A DNA stretch of 64,000 nt from Virgisporangium aliadipatigenens (GTDB lineage Bacteria; Actinomycetota; Actinomycetes; Mycobacteriales; Micromonosporaceae): contig NZ_BOPF01000006.1 in the NCBI RefSeq assembly GCF_016863615.1, positions 62,001 to 126,000 on the forward strand, written 5' to 3'. The notes under the pieces were generated by a model. The model had not been told where the DNA came from, did not search any database, and saw nothing but the letters and a program-made list of their open reading frames with translations. Below are positions 39,780-48,486 of this stretch, piece by piece. Numbering within the stretch: the stretch's first letter is position 1; the number at the start of each line of letters is the position of its first letter. Made by a program: the position numbers and the translations under genes.

Positions 39780-41162
39780 ATGGCGGAGACCGAGACCCGG
39801 GACGGAACCTCCGGATTGGGCGAGCCGGAGCTGAAGCGGGTCATCGGGCCGGGACTGCTGCTGCTGTTCGTGATCGGGGACATTCTAGGGACCGGTGTCT
39901 ATGCGTTGACCGGCAAGGTCGCCGCCGAGGTGGGCGGCGCCGTGTGGTTGCCGTTCTTCTGCGCGTTCGTCGTCGCGATCCTGACGGCGTTCAGTTATCT
40001 GGAACTGGTGACGAAGTACCCGCGTGCGGCCGGTGCGGCGCTCTACACGCACAAGGCGTTCGGGCTGCACTTCCTGACGTTCATGGTGACGTTCGCGGTG
40101 ATGTGTTCGGGGCTCACGTCGGCGTCCAGTGCCTCCAAGGCCTTCGCCGGGAACTTCGCCGAGGCGTTCGACCTGTCGCTCGGGGACGGCATCGCGCTGA
40201 CGGCCGTGGCGGTGGGGTTCATGACGCTCATCGCGCTGGTCAACTTCCGCGGCGTCGGCGAGAGCGTGAAGCTCAACGTGGTGCTGACCCTGGTGGAACT
40301 CACCGGCCTGCTGATCGTCATCGGGATCGGCGCGTGGGCGCTCGGCGGCGGCGAGGGCGACATGTCGCGGCTCACCGACTTCGACACGCCCTCCGGCGAG
40401 AACGCGTTCTTCTCCGTGACGGCCGCGACCGCTCTGGCGTTCTTCGCGATGGTGGGTTTCGAGGACTCGGTGAACATGGCCGAGGAGACGAAGGACCCGG
40501 TGCGCGTCTTCCCGAAGGTGATGCTCGCCGGCCTCTGCGTCACCGGTCTCGTCTACGTGCTGGTGGCGATCTCGGCGGTGGCGCTGGTGTCGCCCGCGGA
40601 CCTGAGCAAGGGGGACGCGCCGCTGCTGAAGGTGGTGGAGGCGGGCGCGCCGGCGTTCCCGTTGACGGTCTTCGCGTTCATCACGATGTTCGCGGTGGCG
40701 AACTCGGCGCTGATCAACATGTTGATGGCGAGCCGGCTGCTGTACGGGATGGCGAACGAGCGGGTGCTTCCCAAGCAGCTCGGCCGGGTGCATCCGACCC
40801 GGCGCACGCCGTGGGTGGGCATCGTGTTCACGACGCTTGTGGCGTTCGGGCTGATCTGGTTCGCCGACCTGGCGGCGCTCGGCGGGACGACCGCGCTGCT
40901 GCTGCTGTGCGTGTTCACGGTGGTGAACGTGGCGGTGCTGGTGCTGCGCCGCGATCCCGTGGAGCACAAGCACTTCCGGGCGCCGACGGTGATCCCGGTG
41001 CTGGGGGCGGTGTCGTGCGCGTATCTCGCGAGCCCGCTCTCCGGCCGGGCGTCGGCGGACTACCGGGTGGCCGGCGTGCTGTTGCTGATCGGCGTCGTGC
41101 TGTGGGGGATCACGTTCGCGTCGACCCGGTTCGTCGACGCCCGGCGGGGAACGCCCGCCTGA
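39780..41162 (+). CDS. APC-superfamily amino acid permease
   Basis: 460 residues with about twelve membrane helices. The first helix carries the conserved glycine-rich substrate loop LLFVIGDILGTGVYALTGKVA. Helix 6 region ALAFFAMVGFEDSVNMAEETKDPVRVFPK has the F-x-G-F-(E/D) substrate motif. LLYGMANERVLPKQLGRVHPTRRTPW is the typical loop of APC cationic/neutral amino acid transporters. It probably imports amino acids by proton symport. The ATG is preceded by AAGGGG. A longer in-frame extension upstream lies across the stress-protein gene and is not coding-like. Confidence 0.9.
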   Translation: MAETETRDGTSGLGEPELKRVIGPGLLLLFVIGDILGTGVYALTGKVAAEVGGAVWLPFFCAFVVAILTAFSYLELVTKYPRAAGAALYTHKAFGLHFLTFMVTFAVMCSGLTSASSASKAFAGNFAEAFDLSLGDGIALTAVAVGFMTLIALVNFRGVGESVKLNVVLTLVELTGLLIVIGIGAWALGGGEGDMSRLTDFDTPSGENAFFSVTAATALAFFAMVGFEDSVNMAEETKDPVRVFPKVMLAGLCVTGLVYVLVAISAVALVSPADLSKGDAPLLKVVEAGAPAFPLTVFAFITMFAVANSALINMLMASRLLYGMANERVLPKQLGRVHPTRRTPWVGIVFTTLVAFGLIWFADLAALGGTTALLLLCVFTVVNVAVLVLRRDPVEHKHFRAPTVIPVLGAVSCAYLASPLSGRASADYRVAGVLLLIGVVLWGITFASTRFVDARRGTPA

Positions 41163-41189
41163 CGGTGCCGGGGTTCTAACCTGGTCGCC

Positions 41190-44126
41190 ATGCGGGGTTG
41201 GCCGTACGTCAGGCGCAGTGCGGCGGTCATCGCTCTCCATGTCCATGGATACCCGCGCGATGTCGGTGGGCTGCTGCTCGTCGTGGGGGCGCCGGGATCC
41301 GGCCGCTCCGCGCTGCTGGAGCACGAGTGCGGCCCCGGTGTGGTGCGGCTGCGCGACCTGACGTTCGAGGAGGTGGCGGCCGCGGCGCGGGAGGGCGGGG
41401 CGCGGTTGACGCTCGACAGCCTCGACGAGACCGCCGACGCGCGCCGCGTCGTCAGCACCGTGGTCCACCCGGCCGTGCGCGCCGGACGGCGGGTCATCGT
41501 GGCCACCGACCGGGACGGCGCGGACCTCTTCGGCCGGCACACGCTCCGGATCGACCTCGCCGACCCGCGTTACGGCTCCGTGGCCGAGCTGACCAGGTTC
41601 ACCCGGATGATCATGAAACGGGCCGGACACCCGACGGAGTCGGCGGCCCGCGTCGCGACCCTGGCGGAGGGCAACTACCTGGTCGCGGCCCTGTACGCGC
41701 GGATCGGCGGCGAACCCGCCACGCCCGCCCTCGACGCGGCGATCACCGTCTGGTCGGACGCGCTCGCGGAACCGACGCGGCGGGCGCTCACCGCCCTGGC
41801 GTACGCCCGGGTGCCCGGCTTCACCGTGGCGCAGTGGCACGCCGTCGCGCGGGCGCTCGGCACCGAACTCGCCCCGAAGGACCTGCGCGCGATCGCCCGC
41901 GCGGAGGCCCCGTTGCTGGTGACCCGGCACGCCGACCGCTACCTCCTCGCACCCGAGGCGCTGGCGAACGCCCTGCGGCGCGGGCCGGCCGACGAGGCGG
42001 CCGTGGCGACGGCCCTGCTGCGCACCTCCTACCGGACCGATGTCTACACAGGACGGAACCTGCCCGTCCACGCCGCCGCCGGCGGCATGCTCGACGACGT
42101 CTACGCGCACGACCCGGCCCTGCTCCAGGTGGACCTGGGACGCCTGGACGGGCAGTCCGGGCGCCTGGCCCGCCGCGCCGCCCGCGAGCGGGCCCGACTC
42201 GTGCGGTTGACCCCCGGGGCGGCCACCGCCGGGCCGGCCGAGCGGGCCGCGATGTTCGCCGTGACGGCCGCGGTCGAGGGGTTGCACCCGTCGTGGGTGC
42301 CCGACGCGGCGCCCGCGTACCGCGTGCTGCGCTACGCGGTGGGCGCGCGTCGCCGCACCGCGCCGATCAGCGCTTCCGACTGGGTGACCGCGGTGTGCGG
42401 GATCCGCGTCGGCAGACGGCATTTCACGGTGTACGGCTGCCAGGACGGCAGGATCCTGATCCCCGGTGCCGAACGGGTCCTGCACGGCCACGAGCGCGCC
42501 GTCCGCGACCTGTTCGCGGTGCCGCGCGACAACGGCCGCGCCCTGCTCGCCTCGCGCGGCGCCGACGCAACGCTGCGGCTGTGGGAGCCCGACACCGGCG
42601 AACAGCGCACGGTGGTGCCGCTCGAGCTGCGGGCGCCGATGTGCGTGGCGGCCGTCGCAGGGCGGCTGCTCGTCGCCGACGGGCACGAGGGCGGCCTGCG
42701 GATCCGCGACGCCGACACCGGTGACGTGATGCGCTTGCTCGACTCCGGGTTCGTCACGGCGATGTGTACCGTCCCGGACGGGCGACGGACGCTCGTCGCG
42801 ACGGCGACGCGCGGCGTGGGCCTGACGCTCCTGGACCCCGCGACGGCAAGGGTGCGCCGCCTGCCGGTGCCCGATCTCGACGACCTCGGCGAGGTGACGC
42901 ACCTGCTCGCCGTGCCCACACCGGGCGGCACCGTTCTCGCCGTCGCCAACCGGGACAGCGGCCTGGTGCTGGTCGATCTCGCCACCGGCCGGACGCGGTC
43001 GTGTCCGACCGGCGGGCACGACCGGTGGGGCCTCGCCGCGCTGCGGGTCGGCGGCCGGCACTTGCTCGTCTACGGCGGGCTTCACGACCCGACGGTCTGG
43101 CTGGTCGACCCGCCGACCGGACGGCAGGTCTGGGCGGTCCTGGGCGACCGGAACGACGGGCCGCGACGCACCGTCCCGACGGCGGCGGGAGACCTGCTGG
43201 CGCAGGTGTCGGCGGGTGGAACGGTCTCCTTGTGGTCGCCGTCGGATCTCGGCAACCCGCCGGACTGTCCGATGTGGACGGTCGGGTCGGCGCACGCGCT
43301 CGACGGGTCGCCGTTCGTCACGGGCGGGGACGCCCTGCGCGTGTGGACGTGCCGCACGGAACGGCGCACGGTCCGACCGGCGACCGAGGCAGGACCGGCC
43401 GACGACCGGCCCGTCGGCGTGCCGATGGTGCACGACGGGCGGCCGGTGCTCGTGGACACCGCCGCCGGTGTGCGGTGGACGTTCGGTGAGCGCGGGGACG
43501 CGCCGACGACGGCCGTCTGTGCCGCCTGGGACGAGCGGGGAAGCGCGCTGATCGCGGCCGGGGCGGACGGCCGGATCACCAGGTGGGATCCGGCGACCGG
43601 GCAGCGGGTCCGGCCGAAGGGGTGGCTCCCGTCACGGCGCTGGCAGGGGCCGGACGCCCCTGTGACGGCGATGTGCGCGCTGCGCCTCGGGTCCGGTCGC
43701 GCCGCGGTGACGACCGTCGCCGGCAGCGAGGCGCGGGTGTGGGACCTGCGTACCGGACGGACCCTGCGCAGTTGGTCGGAACGCACGGCCGTGACGGCGC
43801 TCTGCGCCATGCCGGTAGGTTCGGAGGCGGTGGCCGTGGCGCAGGCGGACGGCACGCTGACGGTGCGGTCGGCGGCGGACGCCCGGGAGCTGCATCGCGT
43901 GCGGACGGCTCACGGAACGGTGCGGGCGATGTGCCTCGCGAACCACGCCGGTGCGCAGGTGCTGGCGACCACCGGCGACGACGGGACCGTGGTGCTGTGG
44001 TCGCCGATCCTCGCCGGACCGCTGCTGACGGTGCCGGTGCGCCGGGCGGGGCGGGCGCTCGCGGCCACCGCCGACGGCCTGGTGGTCATCACCGCCGGCG
44101 GGGTGCTGGAGTTGGGGCTACCCTAG
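41190..44126 (+). CDS. STAND-like NTPase with C-terminal WD40/beta-propeller repeats
   Basis: 978 residues, cytoplasmic. Residues about 25-200 form a P-loop NTPase: Walker A variant GAPGSGRSALL (Lys replaced by Arg), Walker B-like LTLDSLDE and a sensor-like VIVATDRDG. A winged-helix-like helical region follows (PTRRALTALAYARVPGFTVAQWHAV). From about 390 to the end, eight or nine WD40-like blades recur, e.g. HGHERAVRDLF...DATLRLWEPDTGEQ, ADGRITRWDPATGQ, GSEARVWDLRTGR, DDGTVVLWSP. Many blades open with a [VT]-T-A-[MVL]-C core. STAND proteins switch by oligomerising on ligand sensing; here no effector domain is attached. TAACCT sits seven bases before the ATG (leaderless). The stop shares CTAG with the convergent LacI gene. 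Confidence 0.8.
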   Translation: MRGWPYVRRSAAVIALHVHGYPRDVGGLLLVVGAPGSGRSALLEHECGPGVVRLRDLTFEEVAAAAREGGARLTLDSLDETADARRVVSTVVHPAVRAGRRVIVATDRDGADLFGRHTLRIDLADPRYGSVAELTRFTRMIMKRAGHPTESAARVATLAEGNYLVAALYARIGGEPATPALDAAITVWSDALAEPTRRALTALAYARVPGFTVAQWHAVARALGTELAPKDLRAIARAEAPLLVTRHADRYLLAPEALANALRRGPADEAAVATALLRTSYRTDVYTGRNLPVHAAAGGMLDDVYAHDPALLQVDLGRLDGQSGRLARRAARERARLVRLTPGAATAGPAERAAMFAVTAAVEGLHPSWVPDAAPAYRVLRYAVGARRRTAPISASDWVTAVCGIRVGRRHFTVYGCQDGRILIPGAERVLHGHERAVRDLFAVPRDNGRALLASRGADATLRLWEPDTGEQRTVVPLELRAPMCVAAVAGRLLVADGHEGGLRIRDADTGDVMRLLDSGFVTAMCTVPDGRRTLVATATRGVGLTLLDPATARVRRLPVPDLDDLGEVTHLLAVPTPGGTVLAVANRDSGLVLVDLATGRTRSCPTGGHDRWGLAALRVGGRHLLVYGGLHDPTVWLVDPPTGRQVWAVLGDRNDGPRRTVPTAAGDLLAQVSAGGTVSLWSPSDLGNPPDCPMWTVGSAHALDGSPFVTGGDALRVWTCRTERRTVRPATEAGPADDRPVGVPMVHDGRPVLVDTAAGVRWTFGERGDAPTTAVCAAWDERGSALIAAGADGRITRWDPATGQRVRPKGWLPSRRWQGPDAPVTAMCALRLGSGRAAVTTVAGSEARVWDLRTGRTLRSWSERTAVTALCAMPVGSEAVAVAQADGTLTVRSAADARELHRVRTAHGTVRAMCLANHAGAQVLATTGDDGTVVLWSPILAGPLLTVPVRRAGRALAATADGLVVITAGGVLELGLP

Positions 44127-45145
44127 CGTCCCGGCGCGGGGCTCGCGGTGCTGGAGCGCAGCACCAGCGAGGTCGACAGCTCCACCCGGGGCGTGTCCAG
44201 CTCCTCGCCGGAGACCAGCGACAGCAGCATCCGGGTGCCCATGGCGGCCATCTCCACCAGGGGCTGGCGCACCGTCGTCAGCGGCGGGATGCCCCAGCGC
44301 GCCTCCTCCAGGTCGTCGAAGCCCACGATGCTCATGTCGTCCGGCACGCGCATGCCGCGTTCGTACAGCGCCTCGTAGGCCCCCAACGCCATCTGGTCGG
44401 CGCAGACGAACACCGCCGTCGGCGGGCGGGCCTGGTCGAGCAGCGTGAGCGTCTCCCGGTACCCGGTCGGGCTGAGGAAGTCGCCGGTGCGCACGTACGA
44501 ACTGGGCACCTTGAGGCCGGCGGCGTTCATCGCGGCGCGGTAGCCGTCGACGCGGGCCCGGCTGCACAGCACGTCCGTCGGCCCGCCGATGACGGCGATC
44601 CGCTTGTGCCCCAACGAGATCAGGTGTTCCGTGGCCGACACCCCGCCGGCCCAGTTGGTCGCGCCGACCGAGGGGACGTCGGGCCCGGGCGCACCGGCCG
44701 GGTCGACGATGACGACCGGGATGCCGAGCTCGTCGAGCTGCGCCTGCTGCGCGGCCGAAAGCTCCGAAAGCACCAGCAGCACCCCGTCGGAACGCCGCGT
44801 CGCGAGCTGTTCCAGCCAGCGCCGGTCCGGCCGGGTCCGCCGCCGCCCGTGCACGGCCGACACGACGACGCCGGTCTCCGCGCGGTGCGCCACCTCCTCG
44901 ACCCCGGCCAGCACCTCCATCGCCCACGGGCTGCCGAGGTCGACGAAGACGAGGTCGATGAGGCCGACGCGGTTGCGGGCCCGGGCGCGGGGCGGGCTGT
45001 AGTTGCGGGTGCGCAGCACCTCTTCCACCCGTTGCCGGGTGGAGGGCGACACGTCGGGCCGCCCGTTGACCACCTTGGACACGGTCGGCACCGACACGCC
45101 GGCGGCGGCCGCCACCTCTGCCATCGTGGCGCGTCGGTCGGTCAT
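44123..45145 (-). CDS. LacI-family transcriptional regulator of the xylan-type locus
   Basis: 340 residues. The N-terminal helix-turn-helix and hinge are MTDRRATMAEVAAAAGVSVPTVSKVVNGRPDVSPSTRQRVEEVL. The sugar-binding domain follows (VGLIDLVFVDLGSPWAMEVLAG, GGPTDVLCSRARVDGYRAAM, PTAVFVCADQMALGAYEALYERGMRVPDDMSIVGFDD, TTVRQPLVEMAAMG). Start chosen at ATG 45145 because AAGGAGAAA lies ten bases upstream; GTG 45163 is the alternative. It is the last gene on the minus strand after the ABC operon. The operator-like TGAAAGTTTCGA (45179-45190) sits just upstream, and matching sites occur in the GH43/binding-protein gap, so it probably represses the whole locus. Confidence 0.9.
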   Translation of the reverse strand: MTDRRATMAEVAAAAGVSVPTVSKVVNGRPDVSPSTRQRVEEVLRTRNYSPPRARARNRVGLIDLVFVDLGSPWAMEVLAGVEEVAHRAETGVVVSAVHGRRRTRPDRRWLEQLATRRSDGVLLVLSELSAAQQAQLDELGIPVVIVDPAGAPGPDVPSVGATNWAGGVSATEHLISLGHKRIAVIGGPTDVLCSRARVDGYRAAMNAAGLKVPSSYVRTGDFLSPTGYRETLTLLDQARPPTAVFVCADQMALGAYEALYERGMRVPDDMSIVGFDDLEEARWGIPPLTTVRQPLVEMAAMGTRMLLSLVSGEELDTPRVELSTSLVLRSSTASPAPGR

Positions 45146-45178
45146 GCGCGGTTTCTCCTTCACGACAGCGGAGTGTAA

Positions 45179-45190
45179 TGAAAGTTTCGA
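45179..45190. promoter_or_regulatory. LacI-type operator half-site cluster upstream of lacI-family gene
   Basis: TGAAAGTTTCGA, one mismatch from the CGAAASTTTCG sites near 48330 and 48470. Located in the 48-bp gap before the regulator start. Confidence 0.6.
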
Positions 45191-45193
45191 ATC

Positions 45194-46093
45194 TCAGCCC
45201 TTGGTGGCGCCACTGGTCAACCCGCTTGTGAGGTGTCGTTCGGCGAGTGCGTAGAACGCGATGGACGGCACGATCGCCAGCGTCACGTACGCGAGGATGC
45301 GGGCCGTGTCGGCGGCGTACTGCCCCTGGAACTGCTGCACACCGAGCGGCAAAGTCCACATCGACGGATCGTTGAAGACCACCAGCGGGAGCATGAAGTT
45401 GTTCCAGCTCGACACGACGGCCAGCACCGATACGGTGGCGAGCGCCGGCCGGGCCATCGGCAGCAGGATGCGCCAGAAGAAGCCCCACGGCGTGCAGCCG
45501 TCCAGGATCGCGGCCTCCTCGACGGAGCCCGGGATGTCCCGGAAGAACCCGCGCAGGATGATGATCGTCATCGGCAGCCCGAACGCCGCCTGCGGCAGGA
45601 TCACGCCGAGCGGATTGTCCAGCAGGTCCATCTCGCGCAGCACCACGTACAGCGGCAGGATCGCCACCGCGAACGGGAACATCAGCCCGATGCTGAAGAG
45701 CGTGAACAGCAGTTCCCGCCCGCGGAACGCGAAGCGCGCGAAGACGAACGCCGCGAGCGCCGACGCCAGCACCACCAGAAGTGTGGTCGCGACGGCGATG
45801 AAGATGCTGTTGCCCAGCGGCCGCCAGAACCCCGACGACACCAGCATGTCGGCGTAGTTCTCGAACACCCACGGGTCCGGCAGCCCGAACGGCCGGGTCA
45901 CCAGCTGCCCGTTGTCCTTGAACCCGCCGAGGATCCCGAACAGCAGCGGCACCACGATGGTGGCCCCGACCAGGATGCAGATCACGTGCAGCGGCAGGTG
46001 CCGCAGCGAGGCGCGACGCTTGGCCTGCTTCGCGGTGACCGGCGGCCGAGGCGCCGGGGCGCTCACCGGCCGGGCCGCTTCCTTGGTAGTCAC
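45194..46093 (-). CDS. CUT1-class sugar ABC transporter permease (MalG-like)
   Basis: 299 residues, six membrane helices. The EAA coupling loop is GSVEEAAILDGCTPWGFFWRILLPMARPAL. The C-terminal part RILAYVTLAIVPSIAFYALAERHLTSGLTSGATKG is the classical end of MalG-type proteins. With the MalF-type partner it forms the channel for an oligosaccharide bound by the lipoprotein encoded at 47004-48293. No ATPase gene is present, as usual for actinobacterial CUT1 systems that share MsiK. GTG start overlapping the MalF stop by four bases (GTGA). Confidence 0.9.
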   Translation of the reverse strand: MTTKEAARPVSAPAPRPPVTAKQAKRRASLRHLPLHVICILVGATIVVPLLFGILGGFKDNGQLVTRPFGLPDPWVFENYADMLVSSGFWRPLGNSIFIAVATTLLVVLASALAAFVFARFAFRGRELLFTLFSIGLMFPFAVAILPLYVVLREMDLLDNPLGVILPQAAFGLPMTIIILRGFFRDIPGSVEEAAILDGCTPWGFFWRILLPMARPALATVSVLAVVSSWNNFMLPLVVFNDPSMWTLPLGVQQFQGQYAADTARILAYVTLAIVPSIAFYALAERHLTSGLTSGATKG

Positions 46094-47001
46094 TTCGCGG
46101 CCCCCAGAACCGTCATCGCGCCCTCCAGGTCACGCCGGAGCACGAACCGCTGGTACACCAGGGCGAACACGAGGCAGATCAGGAACATCGTCACGCTGAT
46201 CGCGCTCGCGTAGCCCACCTCGAAACGCTTGAACCCGTACTGGAACAGCGTCACGGCCATCGTCTCCGAGCCGTGCACCGGACCACCGCCGGTCAACACC
46301 CACACCAGGTCGAACAGCTGGATGGTGCCGATGACCGACAGGAAGATGCTGATCCGGATGGTGGGCCCGAGCAGCGGCAGCGTCACGTGGCGGAACACCT
46401 GCCACGCGTTCGCGCCGTCGGAGGAGGCCGCCTCGGTCAGCTCCTGCGGGATGCTCTGTCGCGCGGCGAGGTAGAGCACCATGTGGAAGCCGAAGTACTT
46501 CCAGCTCACCACCACGAAGACCGCGTACAGAACGGTGTCCGGATTGGCCAGCCAGGTCTGCTGCACGTCGCCGGGCAGCAGACCCAACAGGTTGTTGACC
46601 AGTCCGTTGTTGGGCGAGAGCAGCATCGTGAACAGCACCGCGGTGATGACCTCGCTCAGCACGTACGGAGCGAAGAACAGCACCCGGTAGACACTCCGCC
46701 CGCGTATCGGCTGGTTGACCAGCAGCGCCAGTCCCAGCGACACGGGGAGCTGGATCCCCACCGACAGCACGATGAGGATCAGCCCGCGTTGGAGGTCGCC
46801 GAGGAAGACGTCGTCGCTCCACAGCCGCGTGAAGTTGGCCAGTCCCACGAACTGCGTCGGCAGGCCGCCGAAGCCGTTCCAGGAGAAGAAGCTGGTGTAG
46901 AGGCCCAGCACGATCGGGCCCAACACCAGGCCGACGAACAACAGCAAGGCGGGCAGGAGGAACAGCGCGAGAACCGGCCCGTTGCGACGACGTCCCCTCA
47001 T
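46090..47001 (-). CDS. CUT1-class sugar ABC transporter permease (MalF-like)
   Basis: 303 residues with six membrane helices. FLLPALLLFVGLVLGPIVLGLYTSFFSWNGF at the N-terminus is the family start. The coupling loop ELTEAASSDGANAWQVFRHVTLPLLGPTI has the EAA-type motif with AAxxDGA. The ATG follows the stop of the binding-protein gene after two bases. The longer open frame in this phase that reaches 47700 is the mirror of the binding-protein gene. Confidence 0.9.
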   Translation of the reverse strand: MRGRRRNGPVLALFLLPALLLFVGLVLGPIVLGLYTSFFSWNGFGGLPTQFVGLANFTRLWSDDVFLGDLQRGLILIVLSVGIQLPVSLGLALLVNQPIRGRSVYRVLFFAPYVLSEVITAVLFTMLLSPNNGLVNNLLGLLPGDVQQTWLANPDTVLYAVFVVVSWKYFGFHMVLYLAARQSIPQELTEAASSDGANAWQVFRHVTLPLLGPTIRISIFLSVIGTIQLFDLVWVLTGGGPVHGSETMAVTLFQYGFKRFEVGYASAISVTMFLICLVFALVYQRFVLRRDLEGAMTVLGAAK

Positions 47002-47003
47002 GC

Positions 47004-48293
47004 TTACTTGGTCTTCGCCGTCTTGGCGATCGCCGCGGCGACCTGTTCCGGCTTGGCGGTGCCCGCGATCAGCTCGGCGACGCTGTCGTTGACCTGGGCG
47101 CCGACGGCCGGCGGATATGCCTGGTCCAGGTACAGCTGGAACGCGGTGGCCTTGGCGACCGTTTCCTGCACCTTCTTCAGGTTGGGGTCCTTGATGGCGT
47201 CCTCGGCCCCCTGGGTGACGGGCAGTACGCCGCCGGCACCCGTCGCCTTGCGCTGGCTGTCGGCCGTCAGCAGGAACTTGACGAAGTCGAGCGTCTCCGG
47301 CGGCGCGTCCTTGCCGATCGCGAAGCCGTTGCCGCCACCGAACACCTCGGTGATCGCGCCCTTTCCGCCCTCCAGCGACGGGAAGGGGAAGAAGCCCAGC
47401 TTGTCGCCGATGCCCTGCTTGGTGGAGGAGTACGACGCCTGGGTGGAGGGCGCCCACTGGCCCATCAGCTCCATGGCGGCCTGGCCGTTGCCCATGATGG
47501 CGGCCTGGCCGTCGGTGGCGGAGTACTTGGCGCCCTGGAAGCCGGTTTGGAACGGCTGCAGGTCGACGAGTTCCTTGAGCTTGGCACCCGCGGTCACGAA
47601 GTCCGGCCGATCGAACGAGCCGTCCTTGGCCGCATCGGCCATACCCGCGACACCCGCCTGGCGGATCGCGAGGTACGACCAGTAGAAGTGACCCGGCCAC
47701 TTCTCCGCGCCGGCGAGGGCGATCGGCGTCACCTTGGCGGCCTTGAGCTTGCGCACGACCTCCAGGAACTCTGCCCAGGTGGCCGGCGGCGCGGCGATGT
47801 TGGCCTTGGCGAAGAGCTCCTTGTTGTACCAGAAGCCGACCATGCCGACGTCGAACGGGACGCCGTACTGCTTGCCGTTGACCTGGTAGAGCTTGGTCGC
47901 GTTCGAGTTGATCTGCGAGAGCCAGCCGACGTCGCCGGAGATCTCCTTCACCAGCCCGGCCTGGACCTGCTGGTTGAGGACGCCGCCGCCCCAGGAGTGG
48001 AAGAGCGAGGGCGGCTTGCCGGCCTGGGTGACGGTCGTCAGCTTCGCCTTGAACGCTTCATTCTCCAGCGGAGTGATCTTGATCTTGACGCCCGAGTGGG
48101 CGCCCTCGTAGTCCTTCGCGAGCTGTGCCCACACGGACAGCATCGGGTCGGTGTTGCTGATGTGCCACCAGTCGATTTCGCCGGAGGCGCTGCCGCCGTC
48201 GTCGTCGCCGCAGGCGCCTAAAAGGGCGACACCGGCACCGGCTCCGGTGATCTGAAGTAGCCGCCGACGAGACAGGCGGGGGGTGAAAGTCAT
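47004..48293 (-). CDS. Extracellular oligosaccharide-binding lipoprotein (SBP family 1)
   Basis: 429 residues. MTFTPRLSRRRLLQITGAGAGVALLGACGDDD has a twin-arginine start (SRRRLLQ) followed by a lipobox (LLGAC, Cys near 28). Thus it is probably folded before export and then lipid-anchored. The body is a large family-1 binding protein: EIDWWHISNTDPMLSVWAQLAKDYEGAHSGVKIKI, then GVPFDVGMVGFWYNKELFAKANI, and FGGGNGFAIGKDAPPETLDFVKFLL. It delivers an oligosaccharide, most likely a xylo-oligosaccharide given the GH43 gene, to the two permeases. It is first in the minus-strand operon; the divergent control region lies at 48294-48486. Confidence 0.92.
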   Translation of the reverse strand: MTFTPRLSRRRLLQITGAGAGVALLGACGDDDGGSASGEIDWWHISNTDPMLSVWAQLAKDYEGAHSGVKIKITPLENEAFKAKLTTVTQAGKPPSLFHSWGGGVLNQQVQAGLVKEISGDVGWLSQINSNATKLYQVNGKQYGVPFDVGMVGFWYNKELFAKANIAAPPATWAEFLEVVRKLKAAKVTPIALAGAEKWPGHFYWSYLAIRQAGVAGMADAAKDGSFDRPDFVTAGAKLKELVDLQPFQTGFQGAKYSATDGQAAIMGNGQAAMELMGQWAPSTQASYSSTKQGIGDKLGFFPFPSLEGGKGAITEVFGGGNGFAIGKDAPPETLDFVKFLLTADSQRKATGAGGVLPVTQGAEDAIKDPNLKKVQETVAKATAFQLYLDQAYPPAVGAQVNDSVAELIAGTAKPEQVAAAIAKTAKTK

Positions 48294-48328
48294 GAGCGGA
48301 CCCTTCGGGGTGGAGAGGGAGGGCTCGG

Positions 48329-48350
48329 CGAAAGTTTCGATAACTTTCGA
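48329..48350. promoter_or_regulatory. Operator pair near the binding-protein gene
   Basis: CGAAAGTTTCG (48329-48339) directly followed by the overlapping CGATAACTTTCG (48338-48349). Odd-centred inverted repeats of LacI-family type, 36-57 bp before the binding-protein start. Confidence 0.7.
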
Positions 48351-48457
48351 CAACGATGTCCGGCAGGTTACGGCCGTGAGCTTCGACACGTCAAGGTCTG
48401 TCGTTTCGATGCAGCTTCGGGCTATCGTCCATGGCGTTCCGGCGCTCGCCGGTGTTT

Positions 48458-48477
48458 CGATACTTTCGAAAGTTTCG
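48458..48477. promoter_or_regulatory. Operator pair near the GH43 gene
   Basis: CGATACTTTCG (48458-48468) overlaps CGAAAGTTTCG (48467-48477), a mirror image of the arrangement at 48329. It ends nine bases before the GH43 ATG, so bound repressor would block transcription or initiation. Confidence 0.7.
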
Positions 48478-48486
48478 GGAGGGCGT

